DNA of 64,000 bases from Lachnoclostridium phytofermentans ISDg (GTDB taxonomy: Bacteria > Bacillota > Clostridia > Lachnospirales > Lachnospiraceae). The notes beneath the pieces were generated by a model that saw nothing but the letters and a program-made list of their open reading frames with translations, was not told the origin of the DNA and did not search any database. Of this stretch, positions 52,555-62,144 are shown piece after piece (position 1 is the first letter of the stretch; each line of letters opens with the position of its first letter). Where the stretch lies: NCBI RefSeq assembly GCF_000018685.1, contig NC_010001.1:4745501-4809500 (forward strand), given 5' to 3'. The position numbers were made by a program, and so were the translations under genes.

Positions 52555-53343
52555 CTACTGTTGCATCTGGTATACTTTATATGCATTTTCCGTTGTCTGC
52601 CTAATTACCTCTTCGGCACTTACATTCTTAATGAGTGCAATTTCCTCTACCACATGTGATAGATAACCGGAATAGTTTCGTTTCCCACGATAAGGCACCG
52701 GCGCCAGATAAGGGCAGTCTGTTTCTAATACAAGACTTGTTAATGGAGCCATCTCCACAACTTCCTTTAGCTTTCTACCATTCTTGAAAGTTACCACTCC
52801 GCCAATACCAAGATAAAATCCCTGCTTTAGATAGTATTCCGCTATTTCAGTTCCATAAGAATAACAGTGTATAATCCCAGTTAAGGTAGTATTTTGACTT
52901 TTTGCATAGGAAACTGCTTCCTTCATCATCTCAAGTGTATCTGCTGCTGCATCTCTGCTGTGAATAATCACTGGAAGGTTTTCCTGGATTGCAAGGTCTA
53001 GCTGCTTTTTAAACCAGAATTTTTGTATCTCTCTGTCCGTAGCATCCCAGTAATAGTCTAGACCGATTTCACCGATTGCAACCACTTTCTCTTTCTTAGC
53101 CATCTCACAAAGAGTTTTAAAATTATCCTCATTTAACTCTTTTGTTTGGTCAGGATGTACACCAACAGCTGCATATACAGAATCAAATTTCTTTGCAAGT
53201 ACAATCGAAGACTTAGAGCTTGCTAAGTTTGCTCCAATATTAACAACGTTTACAATTCCTTCGTTCTTTAAATTATTTAGTATTTCTTCTCTATCTAAAT
53301 CAAATGCTTCATCATCATAATGAGCATGTGTATCAAATATCAT
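52555..53343 (-). CDS. tatD: TatD-family metal-dependent DNase
   Basis: 262 residues of the TatD deoxyribonuclease family. Metal-binding residues are visible: DTHAHYDD at the N-terminus, GEIGLDYYW, HSRDAAAD and the final LETDCPYLAPV. GAGGT before the ATG. Upstream of rsmA as is usual in Firmicutes. Acts as a DNA exonuclease in repair or as a quality-control nuclease. Confidence 0.95.
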   Translation of the reverse strand: MIFDTHAHYDDEAFDLDREEILNNLKNEGIVNVVNIGANLASSKSSIVLAKKFDSVYAAVGVHPDQTKELNEDNFKTLCEMAKKEKVVAIGEIGLDYYWDATDREIQKFWFKKQLDLAIQENLPVIIHSRDAAADTLEMMKEAVSYAKSQNTTLTGIIHCYSYGTEIAEYYLKQGFYLGIGGVVTFKNGRKLKEVVEMAPLTSLVLETDCPYLAPVPYRGKRNYSGYLSHVVEEIALIKNVSAEEVIRQTTENAYKVYQMQQ

Positions 53344-53409
53344 CTTTTACCTCATTTCCTGTACACGTTTTTGTCTATTAGAATTCCTATAATTATAAGG
53401 GCTTATTCT

Positions 53410-54312
53410 TTATTTGTCCATGAATATTTGAGGATATAACTCCTTGGTTGGCAGCCAATCACTAAATGCACTTGCACTTCCTGTTTGTACAGAAAGCTCA
53501 AATGCTTTTCTAAAATCACCTGTTTTGAAATATCCAGCAAGAAATCCTGCCAACATGGCATCCCCTGCACCTACTGTATTTCTTACCTCTCCCTTTACTG
53601 CCTCCATTTGATAAGTTTCTTTTTCTTCTGTTAGAAAAATAGCCCCTTTTTCACCAAGGGACACCAAGACATTTCTTGCACCAAGTTCCTGTAGTTTTTC
53701 TGCGTAATAAATAACTTCTTCTCTCTTCGTTATATTAACTGAAAATAGCCCTTTTAGCTCTTCTTCATTTGGCTTTATTAAAAATGGATGATACGGTAAC
53801 ACCTTTCGTAACAGCTCCCCTTCTGCATCCACTACTGTTTTCACACCCTTTAAAGCAAGACTTTCTAAAATCATCTCATAAGTATTACTACTTAATGTCG
53901 CTGGAATACTCCCTGCAAGTACTAAAAAATCGTCTTCTTTAAGATTGGATAGTGTATTCATCATCCCATCGATATTTTCTTTTGCTATCACAGGTCCACT
54001 TGTATTAATATCTGTTTCTTCGTTATCACGAATTTTAACATTAATACGTGACATTCCTTCCTTTGTATAGATAAACTTTGTTTCGCATCCTTTATCCTTT
54101 AACAACCGCTCAATCTCTCTTCCGGTAAATCCAGCCAAAAAGCCCATTGCTATATTATCAATTCCAAACTCTGATAAAACCAAGGATACATTGATTCCTT
54201 TGCCGCCAGGGTATAGTTCTTCCTTATTGGTTCGCTGAATTTTCCCTTTCGTAAGATTTTCCACATGAAGTATGTAATCAAGTGCTGGATTCCATGTCAC
54301 AGTATAAATCAT
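53410..54312 (-). CDS. pfkB: PfkB-family sugar-phosphate kinase (1-phosphofructokinase-like)
   Basis: 300 residues of the LacC/FruK group of PfkB kinases. The opening IYTVTWNPALDYI with GGKGINVSLVL, and the catalytic NTVGAGDAMLAGFLAGY near 250 fit the group. Substrate is a sugar phosphate such as fructose 1-phosphate or tagatose 6-phosphate; no fruA or lac gene is nearby to decide. The ATG chosen follows AAGG; a longer frame would add 17 residues. It lies upstream of tatD on the same strand, 66 bp away. Confidence 0.85.
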   Translation of the reverse strand: MIYTVTWNPALDYILHVENLTKGKIQRTNKEELYPGGKGINVSLVLSEFGIDNIAMGFLAGFTGREIERLLKDKGCETKFIYTKEGMSRINVKIRDNEETDINTSGPVIAKENIDGMMNTLSNLKEDDFLVLAGSIPATLSSNTYEMILESLALKGVKTVVDAEGELLRKVLPYHPFLIKPNEEELKGLFSVNITKREEVIYYAEKLQELGARNVLVSLGEKGAIFLTEEKETYQMEAVKGEVRNTVGAGDAMLAGFLAGYFKTGDFRKAFELSVQTGSASAFSDWLPTKELYPQIFMDK

Positions 54313-54418
54313 AGTAATAACCTTGCCTTTCCATAGCCTGCAAGCTTTAGATCGCAGGTACAATGTAATGTGAAAAAACTTTATTTCTTCTTACTAATAA
54401 ACCTTACCTTTTCATAGC

Positions 54419-54706
54419 CTAGCAAAATAAAAATGAAGTTTCCTGAAACTCAATTGCTTGCTCTATTCTTTTTTGATCTTCCTCAATAAAAAGACTTAGT
54501 AGTTGTTTTATTTCAAACTTATGGAGAATCGAAAAACTTAAGTAATGGCCATTCTCTATTGGAATATGAAGCACTCTCCCATTGGTAACATCCCCAATAG
54601 ATATTGTTTTCGTTTCCTCATGATAAGACGCCTTTAAGGCACTATCAGAATCTAAGAACTCCAATTTTTGATTGATAAGTAGTGTTAACTCTTCTATCCG
54701 TTTCAT
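54419..54706 (-). CDS. Small conserved-looking protein, unknown function
   Basis: 95 residues with no membrane segment or recognised motif. Pattern: helix, two strands (ASYHEETKTISIG, RVLHIPIENGHYLSF), helix. AGGAG lies unusually far (13 bases) before the ATG. Between the kinase gene and the YtrA-like regulator. Confidence 0.5.
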   Translation of the reverse strand: MKRIEELTLLINQKLEFLDSDSALKASYHEETKTISIGDVTNGRVLHIPIENGHYLSFSILHKFEIKQLLSLFIEEDQKRIEQAIEFQETSFLFC

Positions 54707-54787
54707 AAAGTTAATATTTTCTCCTTACATCATATTCAATAATTCTATTATCGAAATAAAATCATGTTTCGATATTTCAGGTTTAGG

Positions 54788-54836
54788 GTGCAAAAAACGC
54801 ACCTTTTATCAGAAGTTTATAATAAACTTCTGATAA
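54788..54836. terminator. Two adjacent hairpins
   Basis: GGTGC/GCACC (54788-54803) and the perfect 14-bp TTATCAGAAGTTTA/TAAACTTCTGATAA with a 3-base loop (54806-54836). They lie in a 386-bp gap (54707-55092) upstream of the small unknown gene. They could be terminators for unseen transcripts or a structured leader; no gene lies between them and the small ORF on the minus strand. Confidence 0.5.
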
Positions 54837-54945
54837 GTTATATTATATCACGATTTCTTCCATAGTTCTCCTTATAACAAAAAAACTTATTATGTTAATT
54901 TTACTATCATTAATCAATTATTTTTCAATTTTGTTATTTTCCCCC

Positions 54946-54987
54946 TTGTAATTTAATAAATAGTGTATATAATCAATATATACACTA
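54946..54987 (+). promoter_or_regulatory. YtrA-type promoter and operator
   Basis: TTGTAA (54946-54951), 16-bp spacer, TATAAT (54968-54973). An inverted repeat AGTGTA-N13-TACACT (54962-54986) straddles the -10; this exact spacing is the published YtrA operator of Bacillus. Followed by the GntR/YtrA-family gene it would control. Confidence 0.85.
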
Positions 54988-55092
54988 TATATATTATAGT
55001 GACTAAAATCATGTCATGATAATTGATGAACGGTGTTTAAACGTATCGTTCCAAAACTCATAATGTGGTAAGGAAACAATAGGAGAGGAAGC

Positions 55093-55467
55093 ATGAACAT
55101 AAACATTAGTAATTCAAGTGGTCAGCCAATCTATGATCAAATCACTTCCCAGATAAAAAATCTCATCATCACCGGTGAATTAAAAGAAGGGGACGCCCTT
55201 CCTTCGATGAGACTTTTAGCCAAGGAATTAAGGATTAGTGTAATAACTACAAAGCGCGCGTATGAAGAATTAGAAAGAGAAGGCTTTATAGTCTCCATGA
55301 CCGGTAAAGGTAGTTTTGTTGCCGGTAAAAATATTGAATTCATCAAAGAGGAACATCTGCGAAGTATGGAGGAACATCTACAACAAGCAGTAGAATCAGC
55401 TACTCTTGCTGGTGTTTCTCTACCAGAAATAATTGATTTAATAACCTATCTTTATAAAGGAGAGTAG
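55093..55467 (+). CDS. GntR-family regulator, YtrA type
   Basis: 124 residues: winged-helix domain (about 1-75; QPIYDQITSQIKNLIITGEL, PSMRLLAKELRISVITTKRAYEEL) and a short C-terminal helix pair of the YtrA subfamily, which lacks the large effector domain. It represses its own operon of ABC transporter genes, in Bacillus responding to cell-wall antibiotics. GGAG precedes the ATG. Confidence 0.92.
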   Translation: MNINISNSSGQPIYDQITSQIKNLIITGELKEGDALPSMRLLAKELRISVITTKRAYEELEREGFIVSMTGKGSFVAGKNIEFIKEEHLRSMEEHLQQAVESATLAGVSLPEIIDLITYLYKGE

Positions 55468-55469
55468 CT

Positions 55470-56348
55470 ATGAAATATGCGCTGGAAATAAACAATGTGG
55501 AGAAGAAATATTCTGATTTTAACCTAGACCACATCAATATTAAACTTCCAACAGGCTCTATTTTGGGGTTTGTTGGTGAAAATGGTGCTGGAAAAAGTAC
55601 AACTATAAAATTAATTTTAGATATAATCAAACGGGACGAAGGAAGTATTACCGTATTAGGTGAAGATAATCTAAAGATTTCTGCCAAAACAAAAGAAAGC
55701 ATTGGTGTCGTTTTCGATGACTGTTGTTTCCCAGAAGTTCTGAATCTTAAAGATGTAAATCAAGTAATGAAGGGTATTTATAAACAATGGGATTCTTCCA
55801 TCTTCTATCAATATATAAAGAAGTTTCGATTGCCCGAAACCAAAAGCATTAAAGATTACTCTAGAGGAATGCGAATGAAATTATCCATTGCTTGTGCCCT
55901 ATCTCATCATGCGAAACTATTAATCCTCGATGAAGCTACCAGCGGATTAGACCCTGTCGTTCGAGATGAAATCCTTGATGTCTTCTTAGAATTCATACAA
56001 GATGAAACAAACTCCATACTTATTTCTTCTCACATCATCAGCGATTTGGAGAAAATTTGTGACTATATTTGTCTGATACACGATGGTCATATCTTATTTT
56101 CAGAACCGAAAGATGATTTACTGGAAACTTACGGAATCCTAAAATGTTCTGAATCTGATTTCACTCATATTACAAAGGAAGCTGTGGTTGGATACCGTAA
56201 AAATCAATTTGGTATTGAAGCTCTTGTAAAAAAACATTTGATCAATAAGACGAACCAAGGTGCTTCACTTGCATTGAATAATCAATATGTCGTAGACCCA
56301 GCTACGATTGAAGATATTATGCTTTTCTATATCAAAGGGAAACGATAG
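55470..56348 (+). CDS. ABC transporter ATP-binding protein
   Basis: 292 residues. Walker A GENGAGKST, signature YSRGMRMKL (Gly-Gly of the usual signature reads Arg-Gly), Walker B LLILDEA, and His in SSHIISDLE. It follows the YtrA-type gene by 2 bp, so it is coupled to it. It forms an exporter with the small permease downstream. In Bacillus the YtrA operon answers lipid II-binding antibiotics. Confidence 0.92.
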   Translation: MKYALEINNVEKKYSDFNLDHINIKLPTGSILGFVGENGAGKSTTIKLILDIIKRDEGSITVLGEDNLKISAKTKESIGVVFDDCCFPEVLNLKDVNQVMKGIYKQWDSSIFYQYIKKFRLPETKSIKDYSRGMRMKLSIACALSHHAKLLILDEATSGLDPVVRDEILDVFLEFIQDETNSILISSHIISDLEKICDYICLIHDGHILFSEPKDDLLETYGILKCSESDFTHITKEAVVGYRKNQFGIEALVKKHLINKTNQGASLALNNQYVVDPATIEDIMLFYIKGKR

Positions 56349-56431
56349 GTAATTTAAAACCTACGATTTCTGCCATCAAAGAAATAGCTATCTTTATACA
56401 AAGGCGCTAGGGCGCCAGAAATGAGGTTAAT

Positions 56432-57046
56432 ATGATAGGATTAATAAAAAAAGACCTTCTTACATTAAAAAAACAACTTATCATCATCATATTTTTTGTT
56501 GCATTCTATGGAATTTTAAGTTTTGCACAACCAGGCAATTATAGTATGTTTGCTTATATGGTAACGCTTTATAGTATCTTTATCCCCATGACTTCCTTAG
56601 GTTATGATGACCGTTCTGAGTGGAATAAATACGCAATTACGATGCCAGTTACACGAAAGCATTTGGTGTATAGTAAATATCTATTAAGTATACTCGCAAT
56701 CGGTATTACCGGAATTCTGTGCATTGTCCTCATTCTACTTATAGATAAGGGTTTTACCTCTGAAAGTCTTTTTACCATAACTAGTTCATTATCCATTGGT
56801 GTACTTTTTATCTCCATTATTCTCCCTTTTAACTTTAGGTTTGGGGTTGAGAAAAGCAGATTTATTATATTTGGACTCTTTGGTATTCCGACCGTACTGA
56901 TTGTCATCCTTAGTAAAGCAAATATTCCGCTACCTAGTGAAGACTTTATTTTGAAACTATTACGCTTCCTCCCACTACTAGCCGTTGCTGTACTAATCAT
57001 TTCCAACTTAGTTAGCGTCTCCATTGTAGAAAAGAAAGAATATTAG
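56432..57046 (+). CDS. ABC-2 type permease of the YtrA-type operon
   Basis: 204 residues, about six membrane helices of the ABC-2 permease type. It follows the ATPase gene by 83 bp. One short subunit, compared with the longer permeases at 1-1679. Start has GAGG; the gap before it has a GC-rich imperfect repeat (GGCGCTAGGGCGCC). It forms the transport channel with the ATPase. Confidence 0.85.
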   Translation: MIGLIKKDLLTLKKQLIIIIFFVAFYGILSFAQPGNYSMFAYMVTLYSIFIPMTSLGYDDRSEWNKYAITMPVTRKHLVYSKYLLSILAIGITGILCIVLILLIDKGFTSESLFTITSSLSIGVLFISIILPFNFRFGVEKSRFIIFGLFGIPTVLIVILSKANIPLPSEDFILKLLRFLPLLAVAVLIISNLVSVSIVEKKEY

Positions 57047-57384
57047 AAAGTATTATTGTAATATATATAAAAGCGGATTCAAAAGTGATAGCCCTGGTTT
57101 CTCTCCTTGGATACTCCTTTGATCCGCTTTTTACTTACTTTCTAACATCATTTACCTCTTCAAATGGAGCCTCTTTATAGAGAGCCCTTGCGATTGCTAT
57201 CTTTTATGCCTCTCCTACACTGATTTCTACACCTAATCCCTTGTCTAGTTCTTTCCCTTTTCTTCCAATTAGATTTGTGGTAGAATAAATAAAATAAAAA
57301 ATCATTTAAAGCAACAACCGTTTTACTAAAAATAACGAATGTGCCAATATAAACGATACATGATTTACCAGAATGGAGGTTACT
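57047..57384. other. Intergenic region without a gene
   Basis: 338 bp holding the terminator at 57069-57132 and AT-rich DNA up to the PTS enzyme I start. I see no gene in it. Confidence 0.55.
57069..57132 (+). terminator. Terminator of the YtrA-type operon
   Basis: AAAAGCGGAT pairs with ATCCGCTTTT, with further pairing inward, then TTACTT. It follows the permease stop by 23 bp. Confidence 0.75.
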
Positions 57385-58989
57385 ATGAATAAATTACACG
57401 GTGGTATATCCGCTTCCGAAGGAATAGCGATAGGACAAGCATATGTTGTTACAAAAAAATACCTTACCATACCAAAACATATTTTATTTGAGAATCAACT
57501 TTCCTCTGAATACCAAAGATATCTATCTGCGGTAGACGCAGTATCGAATCAATTATTAACCTTACATGATAGTACCTCGATTCTTGCAGCCCAAGCAGAG
57601 CTTGTTCGTGACGATTCCATCTTGATGCAAGTAAAGCTTGCGATAGAACAAAAACGAAGCAATGCTGAGCTTGCAGTCTATGAAATCTATCAGGATTATC
57701 TAGCTCTCTTAGAACAATCGGAGGATGCTTACCTAAAAGAGCGTGCTACCGATATTATTGAAGTTAGAGATCTCCTTTTATCTCATTTACAAGGAGTCTT
57801 ATTCAATCCCTTTGAAAATTTGACCAGACCATCTATTATAATCGCAGAGGACTTATCACCCTCAGAAACATTAACGATTCCCATGAATTTGATTAAAGGA
57901 CTCATCTTAGGGCAAGGTAGCAGTAATAGTCATATTGCTTTGATAGCAAAAAGTCTTGAAATCCCTGCAATTGTAGCAGCAAAAGAGCTCCTCCCACAAT
58001 TTACAAATGGAGAAGAGCTTATTTTAGATGCCTATGAAACAGATATCATACAAAATCCTACTACGAATCAAAAAGAAAAATATCAAACTAAATTAAGAGA
58101 ATTTCTTGTTTTAAAAGAAGAGGATGCTAATCTCACATCACTACCAGTAATAACCTTGAGGGGGAAGCCTATTAAGCTATCTGGAAATGCGATGAATTTA
58201 GAGGAAGTAACAAAATTACGTCAAATTGGATGCCAACATATTGGTTTGTTCCGCAGTGAATTTCTCTATTTAAATCGAAATAACTTACCTTCCGAGCAGG
58301 AACAATATCAAGCTTATAAAGACATTTTATTGCTTGCTGATGGTGAAGTAACGATACGTACCTTAGATATTGGTGGAGATAAACCTCTTCCTTACTACCC
58401 TCTTCCAGCAGAAAATAATCCTTTTTTAGGCTACCGAGGAATTCGGGTTTTCTTAGACCGCGAAGAACTATGGAAACCACAGCTACGTGCTTTACTAAAA
58501 GCTAGTGTTCATGGGAATTTGAGAATCCTTTTTCCTATGATAACAGATGTAAATGAACTCATTCTTGCGAAGCAAATGCTAGCAATGTGTAAAGAAGAAC
58601 TTATACATGAGGGAGTATCCGTCTCCTCTAAAATACCAATTGGAATTATGATAGAAACTCCGGCAGCTGTATTGGATGCTGACGTTCTTGCAAAGCATTG
58701 TGACTTTTTTAGCATCGGAACCAATGATTTGACACAATATCTTTTTATAATTGACAGAACCAATCCTTTTGTTGGTAATCGCTATGGGCTATTACCAGAT
58801 GCGTTACAATCTGCACTATCCATGACTTTAAAGGCAGGAAAAGAGAATCATATTCCTGTTAGTATTTGCGGTGAACTCGCAGGTAATGAATCCGCTATAA
58901 ACGCGCTCTTAACTCTTGGTTTTGAAGAATTTAGTGTTCCTATCACCCGATTTAATCCTATCAAGCGTTGTATCCACAAACACCCATGA
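57385..58989 (+). CDS. ptsI: PTS enzyme I-like PEP-protein phosphotransferase, C-terminally short
   Basis: 534 residues, some 35 shorter than the usual 570. The active His lies near 184 in SSNSHIALIAKS (usual GGRTSH), the PEP-binding Cys near 495 in ICGELAG, and GGDKPLPYYPL is intact. N-terminal HPr-interacting helices are present. The protein ends where the last helices of other enzymes I would continue. It may be a divergent paralogue beside a normal ptsI elsewhere, possibly with another HPr-like partner. The ATG follows GGAGG; the upstream ATG overlaps that site. Its stop is 4 bp from the stop of convergent spmB. Confidence 0.82.
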   Translation: MNKLHGGISASEGIAIGQAYVVTKKYLTIPKHILFENQLSSEYQRYLSAVDAVSNQLLTLHDSTSILAAQAELVRDDSILMQVKLAIEQKRSNAELAVYEIYQDYLALLEQSEDAYLKERATDIIEVRDLLLSHLQGVLFNPFENLTRPSIIIAEDLSPSETLTIPMNLIKGLILGQGSSNSHIALIAKSLEIPAIVAAKELLPQFTNGEELILDAYETDIIQNPTTNQKEKYQTKLREFLVLKEEDANLTSLPVITLRGKPIKLSGNAMNLEEVTKLRQIGCQHIGLFRSEFLYLNRNNLPSEQEQYQAYKDILLLADGEVTIRTLDIGGDKPLPYYPLPAENNPFLGYRGIRVFLDREELWKPQLRALLKASVHGNLRILFPMITDVNELILAKQMLAMCKEELIHEGVSVSSKIPIGIMIETPAAVLDADVLAKHCDFFSIGTNDLTQYLFIIDRTNPFVGNRYGLLPDALQSALSMTLKAGKENHIPVSICGELAGNESAINALLTLGFEEFSVPITRFNPIKRCIHKHP

Positions 58990-58992
58990 TAA

Positions 58993-59517
58993 TTACATTA
59001 ACCCCATAAATAAAGTACTAATGATAACTCCTGCTAAAGTAGCAACTAAGGCCCCTGCTAAGGTGTATCTTGTTTTCTTGACTCCTGCAGTCATATAATA
59101 CACTGCCATTGTGTAGAAGATTGTTTCTGTACAACTCATAATAATACTACTTAACCTACCAATATAAGAATCTGGACCGAACTCTTTGAATAAATCAAGC
59201 AATAAACTAGTTGCAGCAGAGGAAGAGAACATCTTAATAATTACAAGAGGAACAATTTCTGATGGGAAATGAAATACGGAAGTTACTCCATCCAGAGCAT
59301 TTGATATTAATAACAACACTCCAGAAGCCCGTAGGATTCCGATAGCAACCATTAGCCCAATAAGTGTTGGCATAATTCCAAGCACTACTTGAAATCCTTC
59401 TTTCGCTCCTTTTATAAAGTCATCGTAAACTGGTCTTTTCATGAGAATTCCCATACCGATGATATAAAAGAAAAGTAGTGGTATAATATAATCCGATAGG
59501 TAGACTACAAACTTCAT
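58993..59517 (-). CDS. spmB: Spore maturation protein B
   Basis: 174 residues, membrane protein of the nucleoside-transporter-like family. Typical EGFQVVLGIMPTLIGLMVAIG and the later SSAATSLLLDLFKEFGPDSYIG are present. Together with SpmA it helps the forming spore lose water. Its stop is 4 bp from the convergent ptsI stop. GGAGGG before the ATG. Confidence 0.95.
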   Translation of the reverse strand: MKFVVYLSDYIIPLLFFYIIGMGILMKRPVYDDFIKGAKEGFQVVLGIMPTLIGLMVAIGILRASGVLLLISNALDGVTSVFHFPSEIVPLVIIKMFSSSAATSLLLDLFKEFGPDSYIGRLSSIIMSCTETIFYTMAVYYMTAGVKKTRYTLAGALVATLAGVIISTLFMGLM

Positions 59518-59601
59518 TGTTATTACCCTCCCTTTCTACTTTTTGTAGTTAATCTATTATGTTAAGAATATAAGAATCCGATTTGTATGTTGGCTCGAAC
59601 C

Positions 59602-60192
59602 TTAATACTTTGGTTTCTTAGATAGCTTTCTTGCTATAATAGAAAAAGCAACACCAACAAGGGTAGAACAGAAAGTAACAAGTATACTAACACCTAAGAT
59701 ATCTGAAGGATTCATTGAACCATACTGACTCCGGTATGCTATAATATTAACTGGAATCAGCTGAAGAGAAGAAATATTGATAATTAGAAACGTACACATA
59801 TCACAGCTTGCAAGCTTTGAATTTTTATTTAAAGTAGCTAATTCTTTCATTGCCTTTAAACCTACTGGTGTGGCAGCCCATCCAAGTCCCAAGATATTGG
59901 CAATCATATTAGATGCAATGTACTCATTTACAATATGATCCTTCGGTATGTCTGGAAATAATACTTTTAATAATGGCCGAAGTCTCCTTGTTAATTGATC
60001 CATAAGCCCAATACCCCTAGCAACCTCCATAAGGCCCATCCATAGAGACATAACCCCAAGCATTGCAATACATAGGGTTACAGCCTCCTTTGCGGAAGAT
60101 ATGGTTGTTGTACTGATAGCAGACATCTTCCCTGTGAATGCACCGTACACAATTCCAATAATAATCATGAATGCCCATAGATAATTTATCAT
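59602..60192 (-). CDS. spmA: Spore maturation protein A
   Basis: 196 residues, five or so membrane helices. NMIANILGLGWAATPVGLKAM and the later SLQLIPVNIIAYRS are the family signature. Partner of SpmB, encoded 84 bp downstream on the same strand. No strong ribosome site is seen before the ATG. Confidence 0.95.
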   Translation of the reverse strand: MINYLWAFMIIIGIVYGAFTGKMSAISTTTISSAKEAVTLCIAMLGVMSLWMGLMEVARGIGLMDQLTRRLRPLLKVLFPDIPKDHIVNEYIASNMIANILGLGWAATPVGLKAMKELATLNKNSKLASCDMCTFLIINISSLQLIPVNIIAYRSQYGSMNPSDILGVSILVTFCSTLVGVAFSIIARKLSKKPKY

Positions 60193-60778
60193 AGTGCAAA
60201 ACCATTCGTTTTTTTAATCATATGAGATTATACATGAATCTATTCTTCCTACTATTTGGTCTCAATACGATAACTCTTTCCCTTTATAAGGAACGGTGGT
60301 AGGAATTGTTGAAACGATAACTAGGATAAATTACTTATGCTCTTTCCATTAATTATCAATAAAATAATCTTAATTTTAGACGATATAATAGATATGCCTT
60401 TTTTATTTTCGGATAACATAAAGGTAATAATTGTAAATTCCAAAACATCTAGTAAAAGAAATGAAAATGCTTACAATCATAAACTAATACATCTAATTAT
60501 ATATAATAATTTACATAATGTCTTATTTTCTGATAGTTCGCCATATTTTTACAATTTCTCTTTTTAACAAGTGAATAATAGGTTGAAAACGTTAACTTTG
60601 ACGAAACTATACACTTATTTTACATTTTGTGAATATGCATCTTAAAAAAATGCTAGAATGTAACATTTTTTTGAATTGACTTCACCTGTCTTTATATGAT
60701 AATTTATAGTAAGTAATTCAAAATAATTACAAGATTTGACAGTTTATATGTTTGTTTGACATTGAAAGGAGTACTATA
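60193..60778. other. Intergenic region without a gene
   Basis: 586 bp of extremely AT-rich DNA between divergent spmA and abrB-like genes. One plus-strand frame (60337-60567) is only AT-rich background. It holds the AbrB promoter at 60676-60703 and possibly the sporulation promoter of spmA. Confidence 0.6.
60676..60703 (+). promoter_or_regulatory. Promoter of the abrB-type gene
   Basis: TTGACT, 16-bp spacer and GATAAT, about 75 bases before the ATG. Confidence 0.55.
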
Positions 60779-61036
60779 ATGAAAAGTACAGGTATCGTTA
60801 GAAAGCTTGACGAGCTAGGCCGCATCACACTTCCTATTGAATTAAGAAGAACACTTGGTGTTAGCGAGAGAGATCCATTGGAAATCTTCGTAGATGAGGG
60901 TAAGATTATTCTTCAGAAATATGAACCAGCTGATATCTTCAGTGGAAGTAAAGATGATTTAGTAGATTATTGCGGTAAGAAAGTCGCTAAGAGTTCTATT
61001 ATGGAACTAGCAAAACTTGCAGGAATTATTGAGTAA
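60779..61036 (+). CDS. abrB: AbrB-family transition-state regulator
   Basis: 85 residues. N-terminal swapped-hairpin domain (STGIVRKLDELGRITLPIEL and the RDPLEIFV strand) followed by a short C-terminal multimerisation domain. In Bacillus AbrB holds off stationary-phase genes until sporulation starts. The ATG follows AAAGGAG; a longer frame starts at a TTG nine codons earlier without a site. Convergent with rsmI, as in Bacillus. Confidence 0.92.
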   Translation: MKSTGIVRKLDELGRITLPIELRRTLGVSERDPLEIFVDEGKIILQKYEPADIFSGSKDDLVDYCGKKVAKSSIMELAKLAGIIE

Positions 61037-61213
61037 TTAAACTTGGTACAACCTAACATATAAGAGTTCTACATAATGCAGTATAAATATTCAATTATTG
61101 TTTATGGCTCTGCAAAATCCAATTACTCTTATATTTTGAAGTAAATCATTCCTTCGAATATTGCCTGATTTAAAATCAGATATAATATAGCTAGAAGGCA
61201 TACTTTGGCAGCA

Positions 61214-61269
61214 AAAAAAGTATAGAAAATCATGCTTACAATCAAAGCATTTTTTCTATACTTTTTTAT
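61214..61269. terminator. Bidirectional terminator between abrB and rsmI
   Basis: Long stem AAAAAAAGTATAGAAAA/TTTTCTATACTTTTTT with an inner TGCTT/AAGCA stem. A/T ends on both sides serve two convergent genes. Confidence 0.9.
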
Positions 61270-61274
61270 ATCCT

Positions 61275-62120
61275 TTATTCTTGCTCAAGAAGTTGCGAAT
61301 AAATTTCTCTTTTTGAAACGCCTCGGTCAGAAGCAACTAATTTCATGGCTTCCTTCTTACTTAACCCTTGTCCGAGATAGTAATCCATATGGGCTTCTAA
61401 TGTCCACTCTGCCCATCGCTCCTGTTCTTCTTTCTTCAGTTCTTCCCTTGTACGCCCTTCAATTAGTACCACACACTCTCCTTTTGGTTCACTATCAGTA
61501 TAGAAGGCAAGTGCATCTTCTATCGTAGTTAAGAATGCAGTTTCATATCTTTTTGTTAATTCTCTACAGACTGTAATTCTTCTATTGCCAAGAACCTCAT
61601 GGAGAGCATTTAGAGTCTTTACTAACCGATGTGGCGCTTCATATAGAATAATTGTTCTTGTCTCATTGACAAGCTCCTCAAGAATGGAATGACGTTCTTT
61701 TTTATCTACTGGTAAAAAAGCTTCAAATACAAACCTTCTGGTAGACCGTCCGGAAATTGTTAAAGCTGTTATTAACGCACAGGCTCCTGGTAAAGAAGTC
61801 ACTACAATTCCTGCCTCATATGCCATCTGAACTAGCTCTTCTCCCGGATCTGAAATTCCAGGGGTTCCTGCATCGGAAATTAACGCCACGTTTTTTCCTT
61901 GTAGCATCTCTTCTATTAGATGCTTACCTTTTTCTATCTTATTAAATTCATGATAGCTCGTCATCGGCGTTTTAATATTAAAATGATTTAATAACTTAAT
62001 ACTATTTCTTGTGTCCTCTGCGGCAATTAAATCTACCTCAGATAATGTCCTTACAGCACGAAAGGTCATATCCTCCAAGTTACCAATTGGAGTGGCACAC
62101 AAATATAATTTTCCTGACAT
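61275..62120 (-). CDS. rsmI: 16S rRNA 2'-O-ribose C1402 methyltransferase
   Basis: 281 residues. Methylates C1402 of 16S rRNA in the ribosomal P site. Signature motifs: YLCATPIGNLEDMT, AAEDTRNSIKLL and SDAGTPGISDPG. AGGAGG precedes the ATG of MSGKLYL; a longer frame adds five residues. Part of the holB-ricT-trmN6-rsmI cluster. Confidence 0.97.
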   Translation of the reverse strand: MSGKLYLCATPIGNLEDMTFRAVRTLSEVDLIAAEDTRNSIKLLNHFNIKTPMTSYHEFNKIEKGKHLIEEMLQGKNVALISDAGTPGISDPGEELVQMAYEAGIVVTSLPGACALITALTISGRSTRRFVFEAFLPVDKKERHSILEELVNETRTIILYEAPHRLVKTLNALHEVLGNRRITVCRELTKRYETAFLTTIEDALAFYTDSEPKGECVVLIEGRTREELKKEEQERWAEWTLEAHMDYYLGQGLSKKEAMKLVASDRGVSKREIYSQLLEQE

Positions 62121-62144
62121 GATTCCTCCTAACACCCATTGAAA

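Noticed and set aside
60337..60567. Plus-strand open frame of 76 codons
   Set aside because: Composition is AT-rich background (Ile, Asn, Leu), with no ribosome binding site.
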